From Denitromonas sp. (lineage in GTDB: Bacteria > Pseudomonadota > Gammaproteobacteria > Burkholderiales > Rhodocyclaceae), in NCBI RefSeq assembly GCF_034676725.1, contig NZ_JAUCBR010000004.1, forward strand, positions 1,503,501 through 1,567,500: 64,000 nucleotides of DNA, given 5' to 3'. The notes beneath the pieces are model-generated. The model was not told where the DNA came from. It saw only the letters and a program-made list of their open reading frames with translations, and did no database searches. Of this stretch, positions 9,413 to 17,114 are shown in pieces. A program made the position numbers and the translations under genes. Numbering within the stretch: the stretch's first letter is position 1; each line of letters opens with the position of its first letter.

Positions 9413-10281
9413 GGGGCGAGCCGGTCGCGCAGGTAGTTGGGGAGCGCAAACGCCGCGCGGTGGGTGTCGCCGTTGTAGTACTGCAGCGCGCGGATGTCGC
9501 GCTGGCGCAGGCGCGCGTCGACGGTGTCCGGTGTGAGCGTGCGCGGATCGAGCGTGTCGGCGGCGCAGGCCATGCCCCACAGGCTGCCGTAGAGCGGGAT
9601 GTAGTGGAAGTGCGGGCAAACGTGGGCGAACACGGCACGGAGTCGATTGACCAGCATGGCAACGCGCTCACCCTGATAGACCGGCGCACCCAGATGCAGC
9701 GAGAGCGCCCCGTGTGTGCCAAGCAGGCGCTTGCAGTCGGCGAAGAAGGCCTCGGTGTAGAGCGCCTCGGCGGGGCCGACGGGGTCGGTGAGATCGAGCA
9801 CGATCAGGTCGAAGCGCTCGCCAGATGCCGGGGCGGTGTGGCGCACATAGTGCAGACCGTCGGCGATCTGAAGGTCGAGGCGGGGGTCGTCGAGCGCGCC
9901 GTTGTGCACCCGGGGCAGGTGCTGGCGGGCAATATCGACAACCTTGGCGTCGAGTTCGACCAGGGTGACCCGATCCATCGTCGGATACTTGAACAGCTCG
10001 TCGGCAGAGCCGCCATCGCCGCCGCCGATGATCAGGGCGCGGCGGGGCGCGTCGTGGGCGATGCAGGGGACGTGAATGAGGTTTTCGTGATAGAAAAACT
10101 CGTCTCCCTCCGACGTCATGAAATACCCGTCGAGGCGGAACAGGCGCCCGAACTGCGGGGTGTCCCAGACCTCATAGGCCTGGAACGGGGTATGGCCCGA
10201 CTCGATCAGGCGGCCCTTTTTCAGGTAGTGCCCGGCGTTTTCGTTCAGGGCTTCGACGAGGCAGTCGTCATCAACGGCCAT
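9409..10281 (-). CDS. speE: Polyamine aminopropyltransferase (spermidine synthase) SpeE
   Basis: Transfers the aminopropyl group from decarboxylated S-adenosylmethionine to putrescine, making spermidine. The 290-residue protein carries the family's core: YHENLIHVP, the nucleotide-binding LIIGGGDGGSADE with the following VELD, and the catalytic-loop motif DLTDPVGPAEALY (a Leu replaces the frequent Ser before TDP). It is 18 bases downstream of the SAM decarboxylase gene, so the two steps of spermidine synthesis are in one operon. Start at ATG 10279-10281. Exact amine preference (spermidine versus other) is not certain. Confidence 0.95.
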   Translation of the reverse strand: MAVDDDCLVEALNENAGHYLKKGRLIESGHTPFQAYEVWDTPQFGRLFRLDGYFMTSEGDEFFYHENLIHVPCIAHDAPRRALIIGGGDGGSADELFKYPTMDRVTLVELDAKVVDIARQHLPRVHNGALDDPRLDLQIADGLHYVRHTAPASGERFDLIVLDLTDPVGPAEALYTEAFFADCKRLLGTHGALSLHLGAPVYQGERVAMLVNRLRAVFAHVCPHFHYIPLYGSLWGMACAADTLDPRTLTPDTVDARLRQRDIRALQYYNGDTHRAAFALPNYLRDRLAP

Positions 10282-10299
10282 GGGTGGGCGTCCTTGTTG

Positions 10300-10686
10300 T
10301 CAGGCCGTCACCGGCAGCTCGCCGCGCATGACGTCCTTCTCCATGACTTCGCCCGGCTGTAGCAGCGCGATCAGGTGCTGGAACACCGCACGTGCCCGGT
10401 CGCTGTTGTCGCGGGAGAAGTTGCAGACATAGACATCGAGCGTGACGGCGCGGGTCTCGGGCCAGGTGTGGATGGCCACATGTGATTCTGCCAGTACGAC
10501 CGTACCGGTCACGCCGGCTTTGTCGCCGTTGTCGTGGCTGAACTGGTAGAAGTAGGCGCCCAGTGGTGTCAGGCCAGCGGCCTGGCAAAAGTCGACGCAG
10601 CGTTTTTCGAGGACATCGCGATCCAGAAGTACGGCGGGTTCGCAGTCGCACTGGTACAGATCGGCAATGAGATGAAGACCTTGCAT
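10300..10686 (-). CDS. speD: S-adenosylmethionine decarboxylase proenzyme (class 1B, SpeD/SpeH)
   Basis: Makes decarboxylated SAM for SpeE. I start it at ATG 10684-10686, preceded by a GGATGGGGAT ribosome-binding-like stretch, giving 128 residues, the usual size of the short prokaryotic enzyme; a longer frame to 10770 would read through a parS palindrome and is not needed. The self-cleavage site is plain in AESHVAIHTWPE: cleavage between Glu67 and Ser68 would give the pyruvoyl group on Ser68. The conserved His and Cys (VCNFS) follow. Function is secure from this motif and from speE immediately downstream. Confidence 0.94.
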   Translation of the reverse strand: MQGLHLIADLYQCDCEPAVLLDRDVLEKRCVDFCQAAGLTPLGAYFYQFSHDNGDKAGVTGTVVLAESHVAIHTWPETRAVTLDVYVCNFSRDNSDRARAVFQHLIALLQPGEVMEKDVMRGELPVTA

Positions 10687-10753
10687 GGCATCCCCATCCA
10701 ATGTTGGAAAAGCGTTGGATTTTAACACCTTGGGCGGGTGAAGGCCGGTCGCG

Positions 10754-10769
10754 TGTTCCACGTGGAACA
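10754..10769. promoter_or_regulatory. parS-like centromere palindrome 1
   Basis: TGTTCCACGTGGAACA is a perfect 16-base palindrome that matches the ParB-binding parS consensus (TGTTTCACGTGAAACA) except for a symmetric pair of changes. It lies between speD and the TSUP permease gene, about 4.7 kb from the DnaA box. A second site occurs at 11565-11580. ParB loading here would help segregate the origin region. parA/parB are not in the window. Confidence 0.85.
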
Positions 10770-10788
10770 TGGCTCGCGATGGTGTAGG

Positions 10789-11553
10789 TCAGGCGATCAT
10801 GTCCCAGGCCATGCGAGCGATGAGTGCGGACACCACCAACAGAAAGAAGCGCCGCACGAATCGAGTGCCGTGCTTGAGCGCCATGTTGCTGCCGGTAATG
10901 GCGCCTGCCAGGTTGCAGGCGGCCATCAGCAAACCGACCTTCCAGAGGATGGCCCCCGTACCGGCAAAGAAGCTGATCGCAGCGAGGTTGGTCGAGAAGT
11001 TCAGGATCTTGGCGCTGGCAGAGGCATGGAGAAAATCCATGTGCAGCGCGCGGATCAGAAGGAAGATGAAGAAGCTGCCGGTGCCGGGGCCGAAGAAGCC
11101 GTCGTAGTAGCCGATGGCCACGCCGATGAGCATGATGCGGAGCTGGGTGGTTCGGGTTGGCAGGGGCGCGCCGGCGTCGGTGCCGAAGTTGGGTCGCAGG
11201 TAGGTGTACACGGCGACGGCGATGAGCAGCACCAGAACAACAGGGCGAACGAGTTCGGGGTCGAGATAGGCAACCGACTTGGCGCCAAACCAGGCACCGA
11301 CGAGCGCGGCCACCGCGCCGGGCAGTATTACGCGCCAGTCGAGCGTGACCCGCCGCGCGTACTGGATGGCTGCACTGGCGGTGCCGACGATGCTGGCGAT
11401 CTTGTTGGTACCGAACAGCGTTGCCGGTGCATGCTGCGGCATGCTGGAGAAGAGCAGCGGGATCTGGATGAGCCCGCCGCCGCCAACCACGGCGTCAACA
11501 AATCCAGCAAAGAAGGCGCCTGTGCCGAGCAGGAGCCAAAGCGCGTCAGTCAT
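10789..11553 (-). CDS. TSUP-family (TauE/SafE) membrane permease
   Basis: A 254-residue integral membrane protein of the sulfite exporter TauE/SafE (TSUP) family, which moves sulfur-containing or other small organic anions. About eight hydrophobic segments are visible, and the N-terminal LLLGTGAFFAGFVDAVVGGGGLIQIP segment (in two halves GFVDAVVGGGG and LIQIPLLF) is the family signature; a second glycine-rich motif, GYYDGFFGPGTGSFFIF, marks the second half. Starts at ATG 11551-11553. The gene is flanked by two parS palindromes and sits where mnmG-rsmG-parAB would be expected after mnmE in many relatives. Substrate cannot be told. Confidence 0.9.
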   Translation of the reverse strand: MTDALWLLLGTGAFFAGFVDAVVGGGGLIQIPLLFSSMPQHAPATLFGTNKIASIVGTASAAIQYARRVTLDWRVILPGAVAALVGAWFGAKSVAYLDPELVRPVVLVLLIAVAVYTYLRPNFGTDAGAPLPTRTTQLRIMLIGVAIGYYDGFFGPGTGSFFIFLLIRALHMDFLHASASAKILNFSTNLAAISFFAGTGAILWKVGLLMAACNLAGAITGSNMALKHGTRFVRRFFLLVVSALIARMAWDMIA

Positions 11554-11564
11554 GTTGATCCGTT

Positions 11565-11580
11565 TGTTTCACGTGGAACA
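11565..11580. promoter_or_regulatory. parS-like centromere palindrome 2
   Basis: TGTTTCACGTGGAACA matches the parS consensus on its left half fully and differs at one base on the right half. It lies in the gap between the TSUP start codon and the mnmE stop codon, 811 bases from the first site. Two such 16-mers close together next to the replication origin are very unlikely by chance. Confidence 0.88.
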
Positions 11581-11641
11581 GTGTGGGGGTGGTGTCGAAG
11601 CTTGGCCGGCTCACTCAGCATGTGCGCCGGCCAGGGTTAAT

Positions 11642-12988
11642 CTACTTGCCGATGCAGAAGCGGGAGAATATCTCGCCCAGCAAATCGTCGGCGGTGAACT
11701 CGCCGGTGATTTCGCCCAGCGCATCGTGCGCCTGACGCAATTCTTCCGCCATCAGTTCCAACGCATCGCTTCGTGCCATGGCATCCCGAACATGGCCCAG
11801 GGCCAGGTGGAGTGCGGTGAGGTGGCGTTTGCGGGCGAGAAACACATCCTCGCCATGCGGATGCCAGCCGGCCAGTTTGAGGAGGTGGTCGCGCAAGAGG
11901 GCAATGCCGTCGCCCGTCTTGGCAGATAAACGGATGCGGGTGCTTGCCTCGCCTTCCGACAGTTGCGTGGCAACGCCGGCCAGATCGCACTTGTTCTCGA
12001 CCGTGATGCGCGCAACGCCGGCAGGCAGGCGGGCATCAATGGCGACGTCTTCGGCGGTGCTGCCTGTGCGCGCATCGACCAGCCGGATAATGACGTCTGC
12101 ATCGGCAATTTCCTTCCAGGTGCGCTCGATGCCGATCCGCTCGACGGTGTCACCGGTGTCGCGCAGGCCGGCAGTGTCGATGATGTGCAGCGGGATGCCG
12201 GCGAGCTGGATGGTTTCCTTGAGCGCGTCGCGGGTGGTACCGGCAATGTCGGTGACGATGGCGCGTTCATGGCCGGCGAGCTGGTTGAGCAGGCTGGACT
12301 TGCCGACATTGGGCTGGCCAACGAGCACGACGTGCAGCCCCTGGCGCAGCAGGGCACCTTGTTCGGCGCGGTCGAGCACATCGGTCAGCGATGTGGCGAT
12401 GGCTTCCATGCGCTCCATGGCGCGCGCCGCGGCGAGGAAATCGATCTCCTCTTCGGGGAAGTCGAGCGTCGCCTCGACCAGCATGCGCAGGTCGATCAAC
12501 TGGTCGCGGACCCTGGCGATGGCCTCCGAGAAGGCGCCGCTGAGCGAGCGAACCGCTGAGCGCGCGGCGGCGACCGTCGACGCCTCGATGAGGTCGGCGA
12601 CGGCCTCGGCCTGGGCCAGGTCCAGCTTGTTGTTGAGGAAGGCGCGGCGGGTGAATTCGCCCGGCTCGGCGAGGCGCGCACCGAGCGACAGGGCGCGGTC
12701 GAGCAGCAGTTGCATGACCACCGGGCCGCCATGGCCGTGCAGTTCGATCACGTCTTCGCCGGTGAAGGAGTGCGGGGCGGGGAAGTAGAGCAGCAGGCCT
12801 TCGTCGATCAGGCGGCCGTCGCCATCACGGAAGGCACAGAAGCTGGCGTGGCGCGGCGGGGGGAGGTGGCCGTTGCCGAGGGTGGTGGCCAGTGCGCCCA
12901 GATCGGGCCCGGAGATGCGCACGATGCCAACGCCACCGCGCCCGGGCGCGGTGGCGATGGCGGTAATGATGTCAGGTCTTCTGCCCAC
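11642..12988 (-). CDS. mnmE: tRNA uridine-5-carboxymethylaminomethyl modification GTPase MnmE
   Basis: With MnmG it installs the cmnm5/nm5 group on wobble U34 of certain tRNAs. The 448-residue protein has the N-terminal tetrahydrofolate-binding domain, a central helical domain, the G domain inserted in it, and the invariant C-terminal FCIGK whose Cys is essential. G motifs are visible: GQPNVGKSS (224-232), GTTRD (250-254), DTAG (271-274) and NKCD. Its start overlaps the end of yidC by 17 bases, in the conserved rpmH-rnpA-yidD-yidC-mnmE run. mnmG does not follow it here. Confidence 0.97.
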   Translation of the reverse strand: MGRRPDIITAIATAPGRGGVGIVRISGPDLGALATTLGNGHLPPPRHASFCAFRDGDGRLIDEGLLLYFPAPHSFTGEDVIELHGHGGPVVMQLLLDRALSLGARLAEPGEFTRRAFLNNKLDLAQAEAVADLIEASTVAAARSAVRSLSGAFSEAIARVRDQLIDLRMLVEATLDFPEEEIDFLAAARAMERMEAIATSLTDVLDRAEQGALLRQGLHVVLVGQPNVGKSSLLNQLAGHERAIVTDIAGTTRDALKETIQLAGIPLHIIDTAGLRDTGDTVERIGIERTWKEIADADVIIRLVDARTGSTAEDVAIDARLPAGVARITVENKCDLAGVATQLSEGEASTRIRLSAKTGDGIALLRDHLLKLAGWHPHGEDVFLARKRHLTALHLALGHVRDAMARSDALELMAEELRQAHDALGEITGEFTADDLLGEIFSRFCIGK

Positions 12989-14609
12989 TTTCGATCATCT
13001 TGGTGATCTGCCATTGCTGGGCGATCGACAGGGTGTTGTTGACCACCCAGTACAGCACCAGACCGGCGGGGAAGAACAGGAACATGAAGGTGAACACGAT
13101 CGGCATGGCCATCATCACCTTGGCCTGCATGGGATCCGGCGGCGTCGGGTTGAGGCGCATCTGGATCAGCATGGTCGCGCCCATGATGATCGGCAGGATG
13201 AAGTACGGATCCTTCACCGACAGATCGGTGATCCAGCCCAGCCACGGCGCCTGGCGCATCTCGACGCTGCCCAGCAGCACCCAGTACAGGGCGATGAAGA
13301 CCGGGATCTGCACCAGGATCGGCAGGCAGCCGCCCAGCGGGTTGATCTTTTCCTTCTTGTAGATCTCCATCATCTCCTTCTGCATGCGCGCCTTGTCGTC
13401 GCCATGCTGCTCCTTGAGCCGCTGCAGGCGCGGGCCCAGGGTGCGCATCTTGGCCATCGACTTGTACGAGGCGGCCGAGAGCGGGAAGAAGATCAGCTTC
13501 AGGCAGATGGTGACCAGGATGATCGCCCAGCCCCAGTTGCCGGTCAGGTTGTGGAACCACTGCAGCACCCAGAACAGCGGCGCGGCGATGACCGTCAGCC
13601 AGCCGTAGTCGACCACCAGATCGAGACCCGGCGCGATGGCTTCGAGGTGTTCCTGCTCCTGCGGGCCGGAGTAGAGGCGGGTGCCGACCGTGGCGGTGGC
13701 GCCCGGCGCGATTTCCTCGACCGGCAGGATGGTGCCGGCGGTGTAGAGGCGATCGTTGATCTTGCGGGCGAAGTACTCGCGCTGCACGCCCTGCTCGGGC
13801 AGGAAGGCGCTGACGAAATAGTGCTGCACCATCGCCACCCAGCCATTGTCGTCCTTCTTGGCGAACTTGGCGCTGCCATCGGCGATGTCTTCGAAGCTGA
13901 CCTTCTGGAACTTCTGTGCGTCCGTGTAGAAGGCCGGGCCGGTGAAGGTGCTCACGCCCATGGCTTCGGTCGTCTCGGCGGCCTCGCCATCGCGCTGGAA
14001 CTGGAAGTAGGCGTCGGTACGCACCGGTGCGTCGCTGCCGTTGCGGATCTCGTAGGCCACGTCGATGACATAGCTGTCGCGATGGAAGGTGAGCAGCTTG
14101 CTGACGCTGACGCCGTTCTCGGCCGGCGCGTCGAGGCGCACGGTCAGCGACTTGGCGTCGGCCGCCATGACCTGTTCGCCTTCGGGCAGGGTGAAGCGGG
14201 TCTTGTGGTTGGGCAGGCCCTGGCCGGTCAGGCCGGACTGTGCGGCGTAGATGTGGCGGGTGCCGTTGTCGAGCAGGACGTAGTTCTGGGTCTTGTCCTT
14301 GGTGGCCTTGTGACGGGTCAGCTCCAGGCGCACGATGTCGCCACCGTCGGCGGAGATGGTGGCCACCACCGCGTCGGTGCGCACGGTCACGGTCGGCGCG
14401 GCGCCGGCCGCGGCGGTATCGACCGGCACGCTGCCGCCGTTGAGCTGGGTGCTTGCCTGCGGAATGGCGGCATCGGCACTGGCCGTCACGCCTGCGCTGC
14501 TGCTGGCGACCTGGGCGACTGGGGGCGCGTTGTGCTTGGTCCAGCCATCCCACAGCATGAAGATGGAAAAGGCGAAGATCGTGAGCAGGATGAGGCGACG
14601 ATTGTCCAT
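12972..14609 (-). CDS. yidC: Membrane protein insertase YidC
   Basis: Inserts and folds inner-membrane proteins alone or with SecYEG. The 545-residue protein has the Gram-negative layout: an N-terminal anchor (residues 1-22), a large periplasmic domain to about residue 340, then the conserved five-segment core with GWLTVIAAPLFWVLQWFH and the cytoplasmic loop GPRLQRLKEQHGDDKARMQKEM (two halves of one amphipathic helix). It lies between yidD (25-base gap) and mnmE (17-base overlap) in the standard rpmH-side operon. Confidence 0.97.
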   Translation of the reverse strand: MDNRRLILLTIFAFSIFMLWDGWTKHNAPPVAQVASSSAGVTASADAAIPQASTQLNGGSVPVDTAAAGAAPTVTVRTDAVVATISADGGDIVRLELTRHKATKDKTQNYVLLDNGTRHIYAAQSGLTGQGLPNHKTRFTLPEGEQVMAADAKSLTVRLDAPAENGVSVSKLLTFHRDSYVIDVAYEIRNGSDAPVRTDAYFQFQRDGEAAETTEAMGVSTFTGPAFYTDAQKFQKVSFEDIADGSAKFAKKDDNGWVAMVQHYFVSAFLPEQGVQREYFARKINDRLYTAGTILPVEEIAPGATATVGTRLYSGPQEQEHLEAIAPGLDLVVDYGWLTVIAAPLFWVLQWFHNLTGNWGWAIILVTICLKLIFFPLSAASYKSMAKMRTLGPRLQRLKEQHGDDKARMQKEMMEIYKKEKINPLGGCLPILVQIPVFIALYWVLLGSVEMRQAPWLGWITDLSVKDPYFILPIIMGATMLIQMRLNPTPPDPMQAKVMMAMPIVFTFMFLFFPAGLVLYWVVNNTLSIAQQWQITKMIESGQKT

Positions 14610-14633
14610 CGAAACGAGACCGTAGTTAGCAGG

Positions 14634-14843
14634 TTAGGGAACCGGGTCGTGCCCGCCGTGACACCAGGGGTGACAACGCGAGACCCGTTTGGTCGCCAGC
14701 CAGCCGCCGCGCAGGGCGCCGTAACGGCTGATGGCTTCGACCGCGTATTCCGAGCAACTGGGAACGAACCGGCAGTTGCTGCCCAGCATCGGGCTGATCG
14801 CGTAGCGATAGGCCTTGAGCAGGGCAAGCAGCAGTGTTTTCAT
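14634..14843 (-). CDS. yidD: Membrane protein insertion efficiency factor YidD
   Basis: Small membrane-associated protein that assists YidC-dependent insertion. The 69-residue product carries the family signature: YRYAISPMLGSNCRF followed by PSCSEYAVEAI and the conserved Cys/His residues of the C-terminal HPWCHGG motif. Its ATG (14841-14843) overlaps the rnpA stop as ATGA, so translation is probably coupled. Length is normal for the family. Confidence 0.95.
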   Translation of the reverse strand: MKTLLLALLKAYRYAISPMLGSNCRFVPSCSEYAVEAISRYGALRGGWLATKRVSRCHPWCHGGHDPVP

Positions 14844-15211
14844 CCCGGTAGTCGCCTCAGCAGGCCCGACAGATCCTCTTGCACGCTGGTGCGTGTGGCG
14901 TCTGTCAATGGCCGGTGCAGCCGGACGATCATGTCCAGCGCCGGTAGTGTGCCACGTTGCAGGCGAAAACCCTCGCGGACCACACGTTTGATGCGATTGC
15001 GCTCGACCGCGCGCCGCGCCAGCTTCTTCGCCACCACCACACCGAGGCGGGCCGTAGCGCCACCGTTGGGTCGGAAGTGCACAATAAGGTAGCGCCCTTT
15101 TATTGCACGCTTAAATGCAAAAACGGATGAATACTCATCCGTTTTTCGCAATCGGTAAGCGTCGCGGAAATGAAGATCAGGCTGATCGGCATCCGGCGAC
15201 CGGTCGTCCAC
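14840..15211 (-). CDS. rnpA: Ribonuclease P protein component RnpA
   Basis: Protein subunit that binds the RNase P RNA and helps mature tRNA 5' ends. Signature residues are plain: FRLRK-type start region, RLGVVVAKKLARRAVERNRIKR (here read as RLGVVVAKK then the RNR box AVERNRIKRVVRE). I choose GTG 15209-15211, two bases after the rpmH stop (one base, G, lies between), giving 123 residues, which fits the family; an ATG at 15253 in the same frame would overlap rpmH by 41 bases and add 14 residues with no conservation I can recognise. Next comes yidD, overlapping by 4 bases. Confidence 0.9.
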   Translation of the reverse strand: MDDRSPDADQPDLHFRDAYRLRKTDEYSSVFAFKRAIKGRYLIVHFRPNGGATARLGVVVAKKLARRAVERNRIKRVVREGFRLQRGTLPALDMIVRLHRPLTDATRTSVQEDLSGLLRRLPG

Positions 15212-15212
15212 C

Positions 15213-15347
15213 TCAGACGGCGAGGCGATGACGGCCTTTGGCCCGGCGGGCACGGATCACGGCGCGACCACCGCGGGAACGCATGCGAACGAGAAAACCA
15301 TGGGTGCGCTTGCGCTTGATAACGGAGGGTTGGTAGGTACGTTTCAT
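15213..15347 (-). CDS. rpmH: 50S ribosomal protein L34
   Basis: A 44-residue basic ribosomal protein, starting MKRTYQPS and continuing with the conserved KRTHGFLVRM, RGGRAVI and RRAKGR segments; all match the universal L34 pattern. ATG at 15345-15347. It is the first gene of the rpmH-rnpA-yidD-yidC-mnmE operon, transcribed away from dnaA, with a clear promoter about 30-60 bases upstream. Confidence 0.98.
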   Translation of the reverse strand: MKRTYQPSVIKRKRTHGFLVRMRSRGGRAVIRARRAKGRHRLAV

Positions 15348-15379
15348 GTTGACTAGCCAAGTGTTAAGTCAAACCGGGG

Positions 15380-15408
15380 ATTTCAACCTAATCACCTTGT
15401 TTTGTCAA
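15380..15408 (-). promoter_or_regulatory. Sigma-70-type promoter for rpmH operon
   Basis: On the minus strand a perfect -35 box TTGACA (15403-15408) is followed after exactly 17 bases by TGAAAT (15380-15385), a 4 of 6 match to the -10 consensus. It points towards rpmH, whose start codon is 33 bases beyond the -10. Predicted from sequence only. Confidence 0.7.
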
Positions 15409-15428
15409 CGATTCTTTTTGGACGGGCT

Positions 15429-15437
15429 TGTGGATAA
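15429..15437 (-). promoter_or_regulatory. DnaA box (TTATCCACA)
   Basis: The plus strand reads TGTGGATAA, the reverse complement of the consensus DnaA box TTATCCACA, with no mismatch. It lies 170 bases upstream of the likely dnaA start and just upstream of the rpmH -35 box. It may serve origin unwinding and dnaA autoregulation. Confidence 0.8.
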
Positions 15438-15606
15438 GTCTGGCGTGGCGGGGTAGAATCGTCCTTTGCCTGCCAAGCCTCCAGCGCAAGCGGTTCGTCA
15501 GAAACCGACGGCAGACTTCCCGAGAAACAGAGAACGGCCGTGGCCACCGGCGTGGCCGGTACGTACACGGACCATGTTCCCACATCGATGTGACCCGCCA
15601 AAGCTC

Positions 15607-17040
15607 GTGACGCAAGACTTCTGGACCTTCTGCCTGACCCGCCTGCAGGGCGAGTTGCCGCCTCAGCAATTCACCACCTGGATCAAGGCCCTGCGCACCG
15701 ACGACGGTGCGCCGGCGGATGCGGCTGCGCCGGCAGTTCACCTGGTGGCGCCGAACCGGTTTGTGCTGCAGTGGGTGCGTGAGCGCTATGTGCGCCGGAT
15801 CGGCGAGCTGGGCGAAGAGTTCTACGGTGCGCCCACCGAGGTGGCCCTGAGCCTGCCGGTCAATGGCGAGGCCGTGCGCCGGCCGGTGCGGGTCGCGGCC
15901 TCGACGGCCCCCGCCCCTGCGCCGGTCGCCGAGCCGGTGGTTGCGCCGCTGGTTGCCGTGGCGCCGCCGCTGGCCGAACCGGCCCGCCGAGCGCCGGCGG
16001 CCGCCACGTCGGCCTACGACAAGACCCGCCTCAACCCGGACTTCACCTTCGATACCCTGGTCACCGGCCGCGCCAACGACCTGGCCCGTGCCGCCGCCAT
16101 GCAGGTGGCCGACAACCCCGGCGTGTCGTACAACCCGCTGTTCGTCTATGGCGGCGTGGGTCTGGGCAAGACCCACCTGATCCACGCCCTCGGCAACGAG
16201 GTGTTCCGGCGCAATCCGAAGGCCATCATTCGCTATGTGCACGCCGAGGACTACTACGCCGACGTGGTGCGCGCTTACCAGCAGAAGAGCTTCGACGTCT
16301 TCAAGCGCTACTACCGCTCGCTCGACGTGCTGATGATCGACGACATCCAGTTCTTCAACAACAAGAACCGCACGCAGGAAGAGTTCTTTCACGCCTTCAA
16401 TGCGCTCACCGAAGCCAAGAAGCAGATCATCATCACCTGCGACACCTACCCCAAGGATATCCAGGGCCTGGAAGACCGCCTCATCTCGCGTTTCGACTGG
16501 GGCCTCACCGTGCAGATCGAGCCGCCCGAGCTCGAAATGCGTGTGGCCATTCTCAAGAAAAAGGCCGAGAGCCACGCCGTGGCGCTGTGCGACGACGTCG
16601 CCTTCCTGATCGCCAAGAACCTGCGTGCCAACGTGCGCGAGCTCGAGGGCGCGCTGACCAAGGTGGTGGCCTTTGCCCGCTTCCACAGCAAGCAGATCAC
16701 GCTCGATGTGGCCAAGGAAGCGCTCAAGGACCTGCTCAACGCCCACAACCGGCAGCTGACCATCGAGCACATCCAGAAGACGGTGGCCGACTACTTCAAG
16801 ATCAAGGTCGCCGACATGCACTCCAAGAAGCGCACCCGGGTCATTGCCCGGCCGCGCCAGGTGGCCATGGCGCTGGCGAAAGATCTGACCCCGATGAGCC
16901 TGCCGGCCATTGGCGACGCCTTTGGCGGGCGCGACCACACTACCGTGTTGCACGCCTGCCGAACCATCGCCGAACTGCGCCGCAACGACACCCAACTCAA
17001 CCACGACCTGCATGTGCTCACGCAGGTCCTGCGCGGCTGA
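15607..17040 (+). CDS. dnaA: Chromosomal replication initiator protein DnaA
   Basis: Initiates replication at oriC. Domains in order: N-terminal DnaB/DiaA-binding domain (DFWTFCLTRLQGELPPQQF), an Ala/Pro-rich linker (about residues 90-140), the AAA+ domain with Walker A GGVGLGKTH and Walker B MIDDIQF, and the C-terminal DNA-binding domain with the DnaA signature GGRDHTTVLHA. I prefer GTG 15607 (477 residues) because the conserved N-terminus begins there; ATG 15574 in frame would add 11 residues, and the frame stays open to 15466. Neither start has a strong Shine-Dalgarno sequence. dnaN follows after 74 bases. Confidence 0.95.
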   Translation: MTQDFWTFCLTRLQGELPPQQFTTWIKALRTDDGAPADAAAPAVHLVAPNRFVLQWVRERYVRRIGELGEEFYGAPTEVALSLPVNGEAVRRPVRVAASTAPAPAPVAEPVVAPLVAVAPPLAEPARRAPAAATSAYDKTRLNPDFTFDTLVTGRANDLARAAAMQVADNPGVSYNPLFVYGGVGLGKTHLIHALGNEVFRRNPKAIIRYVHAEDYYADVVRAYQQKSFDVFKRYYRSLDVLMIDDIQFFNNKNRTQEEFFHAFNALTEAKKQIIITCDTYPKDIQGLEDRLISRFDWGLTVQIEPPELEMRVAILKKKAESHAVALCDDVAFLIAKNLRANVRELEGALTKVVAFARFHSKQITLDVAKEALKDLLNAHNRQLTIEHIQKTVADYFKIKVADMHSKKRTRVIARPRQVAMALAKDLTPMSLPAIGDAFGGRDHTTVLHACRTIAELRRNDTQLNHDLHVLTQVLRG

Positions 17041-17114
17041 CGCGCAATTGATCGGCAGGCTCTAGAATGCCGATGCGATACAACAAGAACCCGATTCACG
17101 GAGATTGAACGACG

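Larger units (their letters stand above)
15348..15606. other. Candidate oriC / rpmH-dnaA divergent intergenic region
   Basis: This 259-base gap separates the divergently read rpmH operon and dnaA operon and is the point where gene direction switches. It contains a T-rich stretch (around 15395-15420), the rpmH promoter, and a perfect DnaA box. I see only one exact DnaA box, so either weaker boxes complete the origin here or the functional origin includes the dnaA-dnaN gap. The origin call is inference from gene order plus the box. Confidence 0.6.

Noticed and set aside
10738..11640. 300-codon plus-strand frame spanning both parS sites
   Set aside because: Antisense to the TSUP permease; its first residues (FHVEH) are just the translation of the parS palindrome.
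12873..15092. Plus-strand open frame of 739 codons across yidC
   Set aside because: Antisense to the well-supported yidC-yidD-rnpA genes and shows only His/Gln/Arg-rich low-complexity residues.
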